Positions 42,767 through 50,995 of a stretch of DNA of 64,000 nucleotides are shown here, piece after piece. The notes below the pieces were generated by a model that made no database searches, was not told the origin of the DNA, and worked only from the letters and a program-made list of their open reading frames with translations. This DNA comes from Candidatus Poribacteria bacterium (lineage in GTDB: Bacteria; Poribacteria; WGA-4E; WGA-3G). The DNA lies in assembly GCA_958295945.1 (NCBI GenBank), contig OY282386.1, positions 2,369,864 through 2,433,863 of the forward strand, read 5' to 3'. Each line of letters opens with the position of its first letter. Position 1 is the first letter of the stretch. Position numbers and translations under genes: made by a program.

Positions 42767-44226
42767 GGGTGTGTAAAGTTTTTGGCATGAACATCATGCT
42801 GCTTTTGTATTTGGATACCAATATCTGTCCCAAGCCTTATTCTTTGACAAACATCTCCACTTTAGCACAGCATTGATGCCCGGTTTCTTCCATCTCATAG
42901 CTGCTTGTGGACACCTTTCTCCGACAACATGTTTACATGCACTTTCAATCACACCACTTCCAATCATATACCCTTTTTCTCTAAACGCTTTGGACTGCAT
43001 GCGGTTTGCATGTTTTTCAAAATATCTCGCTTCTCTTTCTAAACTCTCTGACACTTCTGGGTGCTGTGTGGCTAAGGCACGAATGCTTGAGGCAACTTCT
43101 GCGATGTTCCCATCATGCAGAAAACATTCTGTTTCTTTTATCCACGCTTCAAACAACTCCGTTTCTGTCTCTTCAAAAACAAGTTTAGCAACATCGGACA
43201 GATGAGATACGGCGTGTGGATAATCCACAATCTGAACAGCATTAGGAAAGTATTCTTTACAAAGGTTCCAAATCCACGCAGCACCATCTCCGATAAATAC
43301 AATCACTTGTGTATTTATATCTTTTTGATAGATGCCACTTTTTAGTGCTAACGCATACAACTTCTTACCAAAAGCGGCGGCATTTTGACGACCCGCAACA
43401 TACCGAATACTTTCTGTTCTCACACTCGGGGTTCCACCCGAAACAGGTTGTGGATAATCTCTGTAAATACACCCCACTTTCACCTCTTTCCACCCATCCG
43501 GAGAGTTCGTGTGGCACCCATCGCAACTCACATACCAACGCTGATTTTCCTTAAGTTCTTGAGCCTCTACTTGTTCACGGACATCCAAATCTTCTGACCA
43601 CTTACACACACTTTGATGAAGTCTCGTGTGACTCACTTCTATACCTTGATGAGACAACTCCTCTGATGCTTCCCTATAGTCAAGCCGCGCAGACAAACGA
43701 CACATCGCTTCAGCGACACGATGCGTGTATTGATCCGATAACTTCTGTTTGACTTCCCACGGGGCATGCCTATGTCCGTGTTCACAACAATACACCCAAC
43801 GCCTTGGACTTATTTTGCCACAAAGAGTTGTTAGATGTTTCGCACGCTTGCGTAATGGACGACAAGGTGCTGGACACTCTGGACATTCAACAGGTTCACT
43901 CTCTTTCTTACCTGCCTTTTTAGAGACACACATTTCTAAAAACTTTTGTTCTAAAGAACGAAATGCTTCAAAAACACGAACTTCAACATCATCTAAAGAT
44001 AAACTCTCGTCAACATTGATGTCTCCATAGAGATCGTTTACTTCTTCGACAATCTTTCTAAAATCATCTTCGCAATCGTTGCTTTCATGAACACTTAATG
44101 ATGGACTTGACATTGGTATCCTCTCCTAAAATTGTGATTTAATTTATTAGGTTAGGATACCATGTGTAGACATTCTGAGCAAGAACTCCATTCAAGGCAA
44201 TTTCATGCCAAAAACTTTACACACCC
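42767..44226. mobile_element. ISKra4-family insertion sequence, copy B, with 8-bp target duplication
   Basis: This 1460-bp element in the opposite orientation to copy A has inverted ends starting GGGTGTGTAAAGTTTTTGGC. It is flanked by the exact 8-bp direct repeat AAAATAAA (42759-42766 and 44227-44234), so its limits are certain. It lies 52 bp upstream of the argG start codon. Confidence 0.9.
42794..44113 (-). CDS. ISKra4-family transposase (copy B)
   Basis: This 439-residue intact homologue of copy A has CPECPAPCRPLRKRAK, RRWVYCCEHGH, LDYREASEELSHQGIEVSH, WYVSCDGCHTNSPDGWKEV, VFIGDGAAWIW and GVIESACKHVVGERC. GGAGAGGATACCA precedes the ATG. It is transcribed towards copy A, so the two genes are tail to tail. 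Confidence 0.92.
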   Translation of the reverse strand: MSSPSLSVHESNDCEDDFRKIVEEVNDLYGDINVDESLSLDDVEVRVFEAFRSLEQKFLEMCVSKKAGKKESEPVECPECPAPCRPLRKRAKHLTTLCGKISPRRWVYCCEHGHRHAPWEVKQKLSDQYTHRVAEAMCRLSARLDYREASEELSHQGIEVSHTRLHQSVCKWSEDLDVREQVEAQELKENQRWYVSCDGCHTNSPDGWKEVKVGCIYRDYPQPVSGGTPSVRTESIRYVAGRQNAAAFGKKLYALALKSGIYQKDINTQVIVFIGDGAAWIWNLCKEYFPNAVQIVDYPHAVSHLSDVAKLVFEETETELFEAWIKETECFLHDGNIAEVASSIRALATQHPEVSESLEREARYFEKHANRMQSKAFREKGYMIGSGVIESACKHVVGERCPQAAMRWKKPGINAVLKWRCLSKNKAWDRYWYPNTKAA

Positions 44227-44278
44227 AAAATAAATATGACTATTGCATATAATCTATAGTCGTGATATAATTCCGATT

Positions 44279-45520
44279 ATGAATATACAAGATTTACAAG
44301 GCAAAACCGTCGGGGCAGCAGTCTCTGGTGGACTTGATAGTTGCACTATAACGAAGTGGTTGGTTGATAATGGTGTCAACGTAATCTGTTTAACGGCAGA
44401 CCTTGGACAACCCGATGAACGAAACGTTGACGAGATTCGGGATCGGATGTTGGCGTGTGGTGCTAAAGAAGCGGTCCTCGTAGACGCAAAGGATGCCCTC
44501 GCTGAGGCAGGAATACGACTCATCCAATGCCAAGCGATGTATGAAGGAGGATACTGGAACACAACTGGCATTGCACGGCATGTTACTGTCAAAGCGTTGT
44601 TGCCAGAAATGGAAAGCCGTGGGATCTCAATTCTGACACACGGTGCCACTGGACGCGGGAATGATCAAGTCCGATTTCAACTTGCGACCAACATGCTTAA
44701 TCCCAATGTTGATGTTTATGCGCCGTGGCGTGATGCGGAGTTCCTCAAGGAGTTCGGTGGTAGAAAAGAGATGATAGATTTCTGTGAAGAACGCGGTCTA
44801 CCTATTACTGCTACCCACGAGAAACCATATTCAACAGACGCAAATTTGTTAGGGTTAACACATGAAGCTGGCAGGTTAGAGTCACTAAAAACTCCCGCAG
44901 GATTCATCACGCCAGGGATGGGTGTACACCCGAAAGATGCCCCTGATGATATAGAACACTTTAGTGTTTCTTATACACGTGGAACACCTGTTGAAATCAA
45001 TGGAAGTCCTTGTACACCTCTCATGAGTTTAATAGAAGCAAATCGGATTGGTGGTCGTAACGGAGTTGGAATCGGTATTCATACCGTTGAAAACCGATTT
45101 GTTGGAATAAAGAGTCGTGGTGTGTATGAATCACCAGGGATGGAACTTCTTGGTAGGTGTTATGAATACCTATTACAACTGATTATAGATAGACGTGCAC
45201 GAAAACTTTTTGAAGATATTTCCGTTAATGTTGCTGAACAGATATATCAAGGTTACTGGTTCGATTCCGCTACACAATCAATGTTAGCATCAGTTGAGCA
45301 GTTTACAAACTTAGCAAGTGGAACGATTACGGTTGCCCTCTATAAAGGGAATGTAGCATTTCATGCTGCAGGTGGTGTTCCGCATTCACTATATTCCGAA
45401 GAAACTGCCTCAATGGAAGACATTGGTGATTTTGATCATGCGGATTCAGAAGGATTTTTAGCAGTGCTGGGTGTCGGTGCACGTGCTGCTGCTGTTGCGG
45501 GACAGACAGAGGAGTTATAA
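44279..45520 (+). CDS. argG: Argininosuccinate synthase
   Basis: ArgG joins citrulline and aspartate in arginine synthesis. The ATP-loop is AAVSGGLDSCTITKWL; HGATGRGNDQVRFQL, YSTDANLLGLTHEAG and the C-terminal SRGVYESPGMELL are clear. The 413-residue protein starts at the ATG at 44279; an upstream TTG at 44243 would add 12 residues and has no ribosome site. The ISKra4 element ends 52 bp before the start, and TATAAT-like sequences (TATAATC at 44251, GATATAAT at 44265) in the gap suggest promoters formed or preserved after insertion. No other arginine gene is in view. Confidence 0.95.
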   Translation: MNIQDLQGKTVGAAVSGGLDSCTITKWLVDNGVNVICLTADLGQPDERNVDEIRDRMLACGAKEAVLVDAKDALAEAGIRLIQCQAMYEGGYWNTTGIARHVTVKALLPEMESRGISILTHGATGRGNDQVRFQLATNMLNPNVDVYAPWRDAEFLKEFGGRKEMIDFCEERGLPITATHEKPYSTDANLLGLTHEAGRLESLKTPAGFITPGMGVHPKDAPDDIEHFSVSYTRGTPVEINGSPCTPLMSLIEANRIGGRNGVGIGIHTVENRFVGIKSRGVYESPGMELLGRCYEYLLQLIIDRRARKLFEDISVNVAEQIYQGYWFDSATQSMLASVEQFTNLASGTITVALYKGNVAFHAAGGVPHSLYSEETASMEDIGDFDHADSEGFLAVLGVGARAAAVAGQTEEL

Positions 45521-45544
45521 GACTCGCCTGATTGACAACTCAGA

Positions 45545-46519
45545 TCACAAGCTGGCTAAATATTCTGCTAATGTTTGATTCTGATTGTCAGTCTGTTTTA
45601 AACTAGGAATGGACTTCTCAGCATTTCTTGATATACGTTCAACAATTTGTTCTGTACCATTTATGCCATCAAGTCTTGTTCCTCCCAATTCAATCAATGT
45701 ATTATTACCTACTGGTGGATTATCAAGGCAACTCGGATCAAGAACAAATAATGGTAGTTTCATATTAAGAGCGGTTTTTGCTGTGTTGAATGTTCCACTC
45801 ATTTTTCCTTGAGCGTCTCGTTCGGGACCTGATTCAATTACAACAACCGCTGTCGAAAGGGCACACACAAGTTTGTTCCGAAGCATCGCGTTGCGTGCAA
45901 ACCATTTGACAGATGGGTCAAATTGCGACACAACCAGAATATCTCGTTTCCAATCGTATTCCCTGAATATTTTTTTCTGATGTAATTCCTTAATTCCATA
46001 AGGTAGGACTAATGTCGTTGTCCCTTCTGCCTCTAACGCACCTAAATGAGCTACGGAGTCTACGCCTTTAGCATATCCTGAAACTATATTGAATTCTTTC
46101 CTTGCAAGTTCCCCAGCTAATTCTCTTGCAATGTGTGTTCCTTTGTTTGATACATTCCTTGAACCTACAATAGCAATACTGTTGTTTGACTTAAGCAAAT
46201 TTATTTGTCCTTTTACAAATAATATGGGTGAAATCTCAAGTAAATGATGTGGGTAATTGGAATGTCTTGGAAAGACAATTTCAACATCAGTTTCTTTAAG
46301 TTGATCATACTCCTCTGATATATCCTCTTTACGAATTCTCTCATTTAGGATTTTTGCCAACTCAGGGGATTGTGCTGTGAGTTCACTAGGGCTGCACGGT
46401 AACATTTCAGGTTCAAGTTTTTGTGTTTCCAATATATTAGCAACTGATATGAGAGACTTGGGTCCTATTCCAGGTGTTTTAAAGAGCCAAAACCAAAAGT
46501 AATCACTTGTTAACTGCAT
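45545..46519 (-). CDS. DprA/Smf-like DNA-processing protein
   Basis: This 324-residue protein has a Rossmann-type DprA core: SIAIVGSRNVSNKGTHIAREL, IVSGYAKGVDSVAHLGAL, TTTLVLPYGI, WFARNAMLRNKLVCALSTAV and VVIESGPERDAQGKMSGTFNTA. The N-terminal part holds a short helical KTPGIGPKSLISVA region. DprA loads RecA on incoming single-stranded DNA, but this copy differs from housekeeping DprA in the RNKLVCALS block and in lacking a C-terminal winged helix. It lies 32 nt after a ComFC-like phosphoribosyltransferase gene. DprA-like/phosphoribosyltransferase pairs are also reported in predicted conflict systems, so immunity is an alternative role. Confidence 0.85.
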   Translation of the reverse strand: MQLTSDYFWFWLFKTPGIGPKSLISVANILETQKLEPEMLPCSPSELTAQSPELAKILNERIRKEDISEEYDQLKETDVEIVFPRHSNYPHHLLEISPILFVKGQINLLKSNNSIAIVGSRNVSNKGTHIARELAGELARKEFNIVSGYAKGVDSVAHLGALEAEGTTTLVLPYGIKELHQKKIFREYDWKRDILVVSQFDPSVKWFARNAMLRNKLVCALSTAVVVIESGPERDAQGKMSGTFNTAKTALNMKLPLFVLDPSCLDNPPVGNNTLIELGGTRLDGINGTEQIVERISRNAEKSIPSLKQTDNQNQTLAEYLASL

Positions 46520-46551
46520 TTTTGTGTCCTTATAATCAGGGTATGTATATA

Positions 46552-47169
46552 TTAAAACAATATGTCCTCTTTGTATTTTCCTGACCGCGTTCGAGTTAAC
46601 GTTAGAACAAAGACAGATTTGACACCGCCTTGGTCATATAGTACTTTAGTAGCCTCAGTCAAAGTTGACCCCGAGTCATAAAGATCATCAAACAACATTA
46701 CACGACAATCCTTGTATTCTTGCGTGTGTACAACGAAAGCACCATGCATATTTTTACGTTTACTTTCGACATCAGTAAGATCTTTCTGTTGTTTCGTCTG
46801 TTTTGTTTTTATCAAGTAGTCTGTTCTAACTGATAGATTTAGGAGTTTCCCAATTTCTTGTGCAATTTCCGTAACAGGTTGAAAATCTCTATTTATATCC
46901 GATGGTGGAATGGGAATAATCGCCTTAAGATATGGGAGTATAAGGTATCCATCAACCGAAAATTGTTCTCGTACGTATTCTGCGGCAACTTCTGCTATCG
47001 GTAGAATTTTACCTCTATTATTTTGATACTTTACTTGATAAACCAATTCACCCATTTCAGTTCTATCCGTGTCATAAGCGCCGACCTGTGGACGACTTGA
47101 AGTAGAATGAATATCCAATGTCCTACCAGCACGCCAATTTCCATTTATATGCTGTGGATTAATATTCAT
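46552..47169 (-). CDS. ComFC-like phosphoribosyltransferase
   Basis: This 205-residue protein has the PRPP-binding motif RVMLFDDLYDSGSTLTEAT and the ComF-like opening GAYDTDRTEMGELVYQVKYQN. The IIPIPPSDINRDFQP and KQQKDLTDVESKRKNMHGAF segments are also typical of ComFC. The N-terminal zinc finger usual in ComFC is missing. It is the first gene of a two-gene unit with the DprA-like protein. The cognate reaction is unknown for this group. Confidence 0.85.
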   Translation of the reverse strand: MNINPQHINGNWRAGRTLDIHSTSSRPQVGAYDTDRTEMGELVYQVKYQNNRGKILPIAEVAAEYVREQFSVDGYLILPYLKAIIPIPPSDINRDFQPVTEIAQEIGKLLNLSVRTDYLIKTKQTKQQKDLTDVESKRKNMHGAFVVHTQEYKDCRVMLFDDLYDSGSTLTEATKVLYDQGGVKSVFVLTLTRTRSGKYKEDILF

Positions 47170-47183
47170 AATACCGTATTATT

Positions 47184-47211
47184 CCTATAGTCTACCTAAA
47201 GATACTGTCAA
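47184..47211 (-). promoter_or_regulatory. Sigma70-like promoter for the phosphoribosyltransferase/DprA-like unit
   Basis: On the minus strand TTGACA (47211-47206), a 16-nt spacer and TATAGG (47189-47184) lie close to the start codon at 47169, predicting a very short leader. Confidence 0.5.
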
Positions 47212-47389
47212 TGCTGTATGTAGTAAAAACATGATTGTAAATAAACACTTCTATAAACAAGAAGTATCTGTTATTCTGACATCACAATTTCGCTTCTACT
47301 GTAGTTTTTAAGAATACCATTACTTTTCATTAAATTCAACCTGATTTTCTATCATCATGATATACTTCAGAAATGTAACATTAGAGGAA

Positions 47390-49567
47390 CTATCTGAGTA
47401 TAATGATTTTCCCGATATTACTGGAAACCAAATCTTCCTGCGTTGCAGTAATCTGGTAGATATAGATACCGGGTGCGAGCAGGTTACCATTTTGGTTTGT
47501 ACCATTCCAAATAAACTGTCCCACACCAACCACCTCCTGGTGTTCTTCTTTATAGACCTTCTTTCCATTAGCAGTAAAAAGATCGAGGGATACAGTTTCT
47601 GCGGACTGAGATACAGAGAGTTGATAGTCAAACGTCATTTTTGATGTTTTAGGTCGGAAGGGGTTGGGAAATACACGGGTTTCTACAACGGCAAAAGCTT
47701 CAGGTTCAAGTTGTTCAACAGATAACTTGTATGATGCAACACTGCTATATCCATCATCTGATGATACTAAGAGATATAACGTCTGTTGTGTTGCAGGTTG
47801 GAATAGAATTTGGTATCCGAGTTCATCTGGGGCTTTTTCGCCAATTGCTATTATTTCGCCAGATGCAGTTAGGAGGGATAAGCGGTAGTTTTTGTCTTCG
47901 GGAATCTCTGTTAGTGTTATTCGAATTGTTTTACCACCTGCGGCTTGTACTTGATAGTAATCTTGTTTATCGGAAGCGTCGTATAGGAAGGAATAGTAAT
48001 CCTCACTGTAGTAGATTGGAAATGCGGTGTCTATGGTGTTGTTCGGTTCATAAGTATCACCAAAAGATACTAACATGGTCATGATTAACCCTTCAGGACC
48101 GATATTTGTGATAGATATACCAGAAGATTTTCCGTTGTTATCACTGCTGTTAGGTAAAGTGCTGGGTGTAAATGCTGTTTGTTCGTCATCAGCAGAATAG
48201 GCTGCACCTTCAGTAATAGTCCTAATGTCAATAAATCCTGGGTCATCAGGTGTGATACCGAAATGTTCGGGGTCATTAGGGTCTTCCAACCAAATTTGAT
48301 GACCAGCGTCATAACTTCCGACCGTGCGTACCTGTGTTTCATCAATGTGCCAAATAAGGATACCTGATTCGGGTAGATAGGTATCAAAAGTAGCACCAGA
48401 GGTCTTGTTTCGGTTTTCAATCAGGAAAAACTCTCTGTTAAGAGCTGTATTTGGTAATTGGAAATCATCACTAAAGGTTGTATATGCGTCCCGTGTAAGT
48501 GGAATATCGATTTTGAAGAGTTTATTTGTTTTGGGAGGCAGTTCAAAACTCGGAACGGATATCTGTCCAGTACGTGTGATATTAACCGGTTCAATCCATC
48601 CCAGTCTCCCATTTTCAGGCCGTGCATCAAAATCCCATTTGAGGTATCCCATGATATGACTTGGTGCCAATCCATTTCCAACATTACTGACCACTTCACC
48701 TTGGAAAGGTCCGAATTGCCCCATCAATCCCCATTTGTGGTCACGGGCATCTGTAATGTTTAATCCGTAAACATCAGGGGCACCGAAGTCGTGGAAGAAT
48801 TCATGGAAGTATATACCTAAGTGTGGTTTATCAAAACTAGGTTCCTCTCCGACAACGACCACTGTATCAACTCTAACACCGTCAACAACAACATTGACAC
48901 TTGGTGTTAGGATTGACCAAATATCATCTTCTTCACCTGAGGTAGCTTCATCATTTCCTGCATGTATTAGAAATAGATGATCAACGATTCCATCTTTATC
49001 ACGGTCATACTTTGAAAAATCAACAGTAGCATCAACCCCATGGCATGCTTCGGCGATGAGTTCTCGATATCTCGGAACGATTCTTAGACCTTCACCGTAA
49101 TATGTCATCGGCTTCTTGGCACGTACCCAAGTGTTGCCTGTAGGTAGCACACCTCCTGCCGGACCCGGTTGCACATCCATCTGTCCGTAAGAGTTTTCAC
49201 GGAAGTATGTTTTTAAGGAAGCTCCTTCTTCAGCAAACAAGTATTCGTTAAATTCAGCACTTGTACGTTGTCCAGGTTGGTCACTGAAGTCAATTTTTAT
49301 TGCGAGGACATATTCAATACCATCAGGTTGTACAATGCTCTGTGGTTTGGCATAGCAACATCCATCCAATGCTTGTTGATATTTTGAAAGACCTGAACCA
49401 GAACGCTGTTCAGTACCAGGTTTTGGATTCATTTCTCCGGTGACAGGATCAATGTCTAAATACAAATATGGACTGGGTGGGGCTGCAAATGATAAGGGTG
49501 ATAGCGTGAGGAGGCAGCCCAAACAGAAAAGGACTACAAGAGAATGCCTATTAATCAAATTCACCAC
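47390..49567 (-). CDS. Secreted M6-family metalloprotease with C-terminal sorting-type domain
   Basis: A hydrophobic signal peptide (LVVLFCLGCLLTLSPLSFA) precedes an M6 (immune inhibitor A-like) protease domain with the zinc site YFHEFFHDFGAPDVYG; DRDKDGIVDHLFLIHAGND and WGLMGQFG also fit. A bacterial pre-peptidase-like domain follows (EPNNTIDTAFPIYYSEDYYS). The last 90 residues form a FlgD-Ig/type-A-sorting-like domain (VFPNPFRP, LAPGIYIYQI). The start is uncertain: GTG codons at 49570-49562 are preceded by AGGA, whereas an ATG at 49603 has no ribosome site and overlaps the previous gene more. It is probably an exported protease. Confidence 0.88.
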   Translation of the reverse strand: MVNLINRHSLVVLFCLGCLLTLSPLSFAAPPSPYLYLDIDPVTGEMNPKPGTEQRSGSGLSKYQQALDGCCYAKPQSIVQPDGIEYVLAIKIDFSDQPGQRTSAEFNEYLFAEEGASLKTYFRENSYGQMDVQPGPAGGVLPTGNTWVRAKKPMTYYGEGLRIVPRYRELIAEACHGVDATVDFSKYDRDKDGIVDHLFLIHAGNDEATSGEEDDIWSILTPSVNVVVDGVRVDTVVVVGEEPSFDKPHLGIYFHEFFHDFGAPDVYGLNITDARDHKWGLMGQFGPFQGEVVSNVGNGLAPSHIMGYLKWDFDARPENGRLGWIEPVNITRTGQISVPSFELPPKTNKLFKIDIPLTRDAYTTFSDDFQLPNTALNREFFLIENRNKTSGATFDTYLPESGILIWHIDETQVRTVGSYDAGHQIWLEDPNDPEHFGITPDDPGFIDIRTITEGAAYSADDEQTAFTPSTLPNSSDNNGKSSGISITNIGPEGLIMTMLVSFGDTYEPNNTIDTAFPIYYSEDYYSFLYDASDKQDYYQVQAAGGKTIRITLTEIPEDKNYRLSLLTASGEIIAIGEKAPDELGYQILFQPATQQTLYLLVSSDDGYSSVASYKLSVEQLEPEAFAVVETRVFPNPFRPKTSKMTFDYQLSVSQSAETVSLDLFTANGKKVYKEEHQEVVGVGQFIWNGTNQNGNLLAPGIYIYQITATQEDLVSSNIGKIIILR

Positions 49568-50888
49568 CACATTTCCTGCATAGGATATAGAATTGAATGT
49601 CATCGGAATGTGCGTGTTGTTTGATAAGATCTACGGCTTGGTCCGGTAGGTTTTCCTCACATTTATGGCACTTGTAAAGCGAACCTTCATGTTTAGGGAA
49701 TTGTCTGATGTCTCCCCAGATGTCGTCAAGCCAATATTTGAATTCCCATGGAAACTCTGTCTCAATCGCTTTAGAAATTTCCACTGCATGCTGGATTAAT
49801 TTTCTGCATTCATCAAAGGTTGCGGGTTTATATGGGTGGGGTATAGTAAAGACAGGTACAGTGTTACCTTCAGTGGCATTTTGTGGATTAAACCGACGCG
49901 ACCGTGTCAATAAAATTTGATCTAATCGAGTTCCTGGTTCTCTACCCTTAGACCAGAGTCGATAGTATCCTTTACGTTTAATTCGGAAGTAACCGGGAGC
50001 AGACTTTCCCTCAGGGTCTGTAGATGTATCCCATATCCAACGATTCCATTTTGAGTCGTCGCCAGGTACAGCCCAAATTTTGATAGCATTCGGTCCACCA
50101 TCTTCATCCCAAGGATTCGGTTCAGCATCATCTATGCCAATCCAATACGAATCCTGACTGCCAGATTTATAGAAGGTGCGTATCCACACATACCATTTTC
50201 CCGTTCTTGGAATATAAATGTCATAAATAGCCCGTGCATTTCTTGTACTGTCAATTGCTCTTTTGTTGGAAGCTTCTTCGTCTTCAACGATGTTGACACC
50301 ATTATCAAAATGTAAAGCAGTTTCTGCTTCAACGATAAGAGTGTTTCTTGGAAGACGAATAAATTCCGGTTTCTTTTCTTTATCATCTCGCTCTCTTTCG
50401 CGTTCTTCTTCCTTTTTTTTCTCATCTTCTTCTTCGGGGATAGCATGTTCTGGTTCAGTGAAACTATTTCCAAAACGTTGGCATGCCCGTTGAAATTGTT
50501 TTTCTGTCAGGTTAGCATCGTAGAAACAGTCCCTGATACCTTTCTTCCAAAGATCAAGCAGAAGAAACATTGCCTTTATGTTGCCATCGGGCCGTTTCCG
50601 TGTGCCAACGACGATGAGCATGCCTGTGTCTTTAGAATGACTCACAAGGCATATATGTAGCGGATATTCGGGACGTGCCCCTCTTCTGCTACTGACGATG
50701 AGTGGACTGTAGTATCTGCAACGATTATCGCATCCGGGGATTTTGGCGCGTTTTGCACTACAACACTCGGGACAAATGATCAGATTGCCGAGTGCAGGAC
50801 ATGCGCGCTTGCCATTATTGGAACTGCAAGTACGGCACCTTTGTGTTTTGATACGTCTTTGTCTTGTAGGATGTCTCTGATGTCGCAT
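49551..50888 (-). CDS. Multidomain protein with zinc ribbons and a carbohydrate-binding-like module
   Basis: I do not recognise this 445-residue protein as a whole. An N-terminal cysteine-rich zinc module (CRTCSSNNGKRACPAL, CPECCSAKRAKIPGC) is followed by a domain with LHICLVSHSKDTGMLIV, then a highly charged stretch near residues 150-175. Residues about 185-310 form a CBM6/35-like jelly roll (VEAETALHFDNG, YDIYIPRTGKWYVWIRTF, DSYWIGIDDAEP). The C-terminal part has a second zinc ribbon (CHKCEENLPD, CRKCGGEFD). No signal peptide is seen. It overlaps the protease gene slightly and is on the same strand. Confidence 0.75.
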   Translation of the reverse strand: MRHQRHPTRQRRIKTQRCRTCSSNNGKRACPALGNLIICPECCSAKRAKIPGCDNRCRYYSPLIVSSRRGARPEYPLHICLVSHSKDTGMLIVVGTRKRPDGNIKAMFLLLDLWKKGIRDCFYDANLTEKQFQRACQRFGNSFTEPEHAIPEEEDEKKKEEERERERDDKEKKPEFIRLPRNTLIVEAETALHFDNGVNIVEDEEASNKRAIDSTRNARAIYDIYIPRTGKWYVWIRTFYKSGSQDSYWIGIDDAEPNPWDEDGGPNAIKIWAVPGDDSKWNRWIWDTSTDPEGKSAPGYFRIKRKGYYRLWSKGREPGTRLDQILLTRSRRFNPQNATEGNTVPVFTIPHPYKPATFDECRKLIQHAVEISKAIETEFPWEFKYWLDDIWGDIRQFPKHEGSLYKCHKCEENLPDQAVDLIKQHAHSDDIQFYILCRKCGGEFD

Positions 50889-50995
50889 GACTTACTGATT
50901 TTCTTTTCATTTGTTCGTTAAAAAGACACATTGAATGTGTAGGTAAGAGAATATCTGCTGTATATGAACGAACCTAAAACCGTATTATTCTTTGA

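Noticed and set aside
41297-44226. Composite transposon formed by the two ISKra4 copies
   Set aside because: There is no cargo between them; 8 bp of target duplication is all that separates the elements, and their sequences differ too much for paired duplication.
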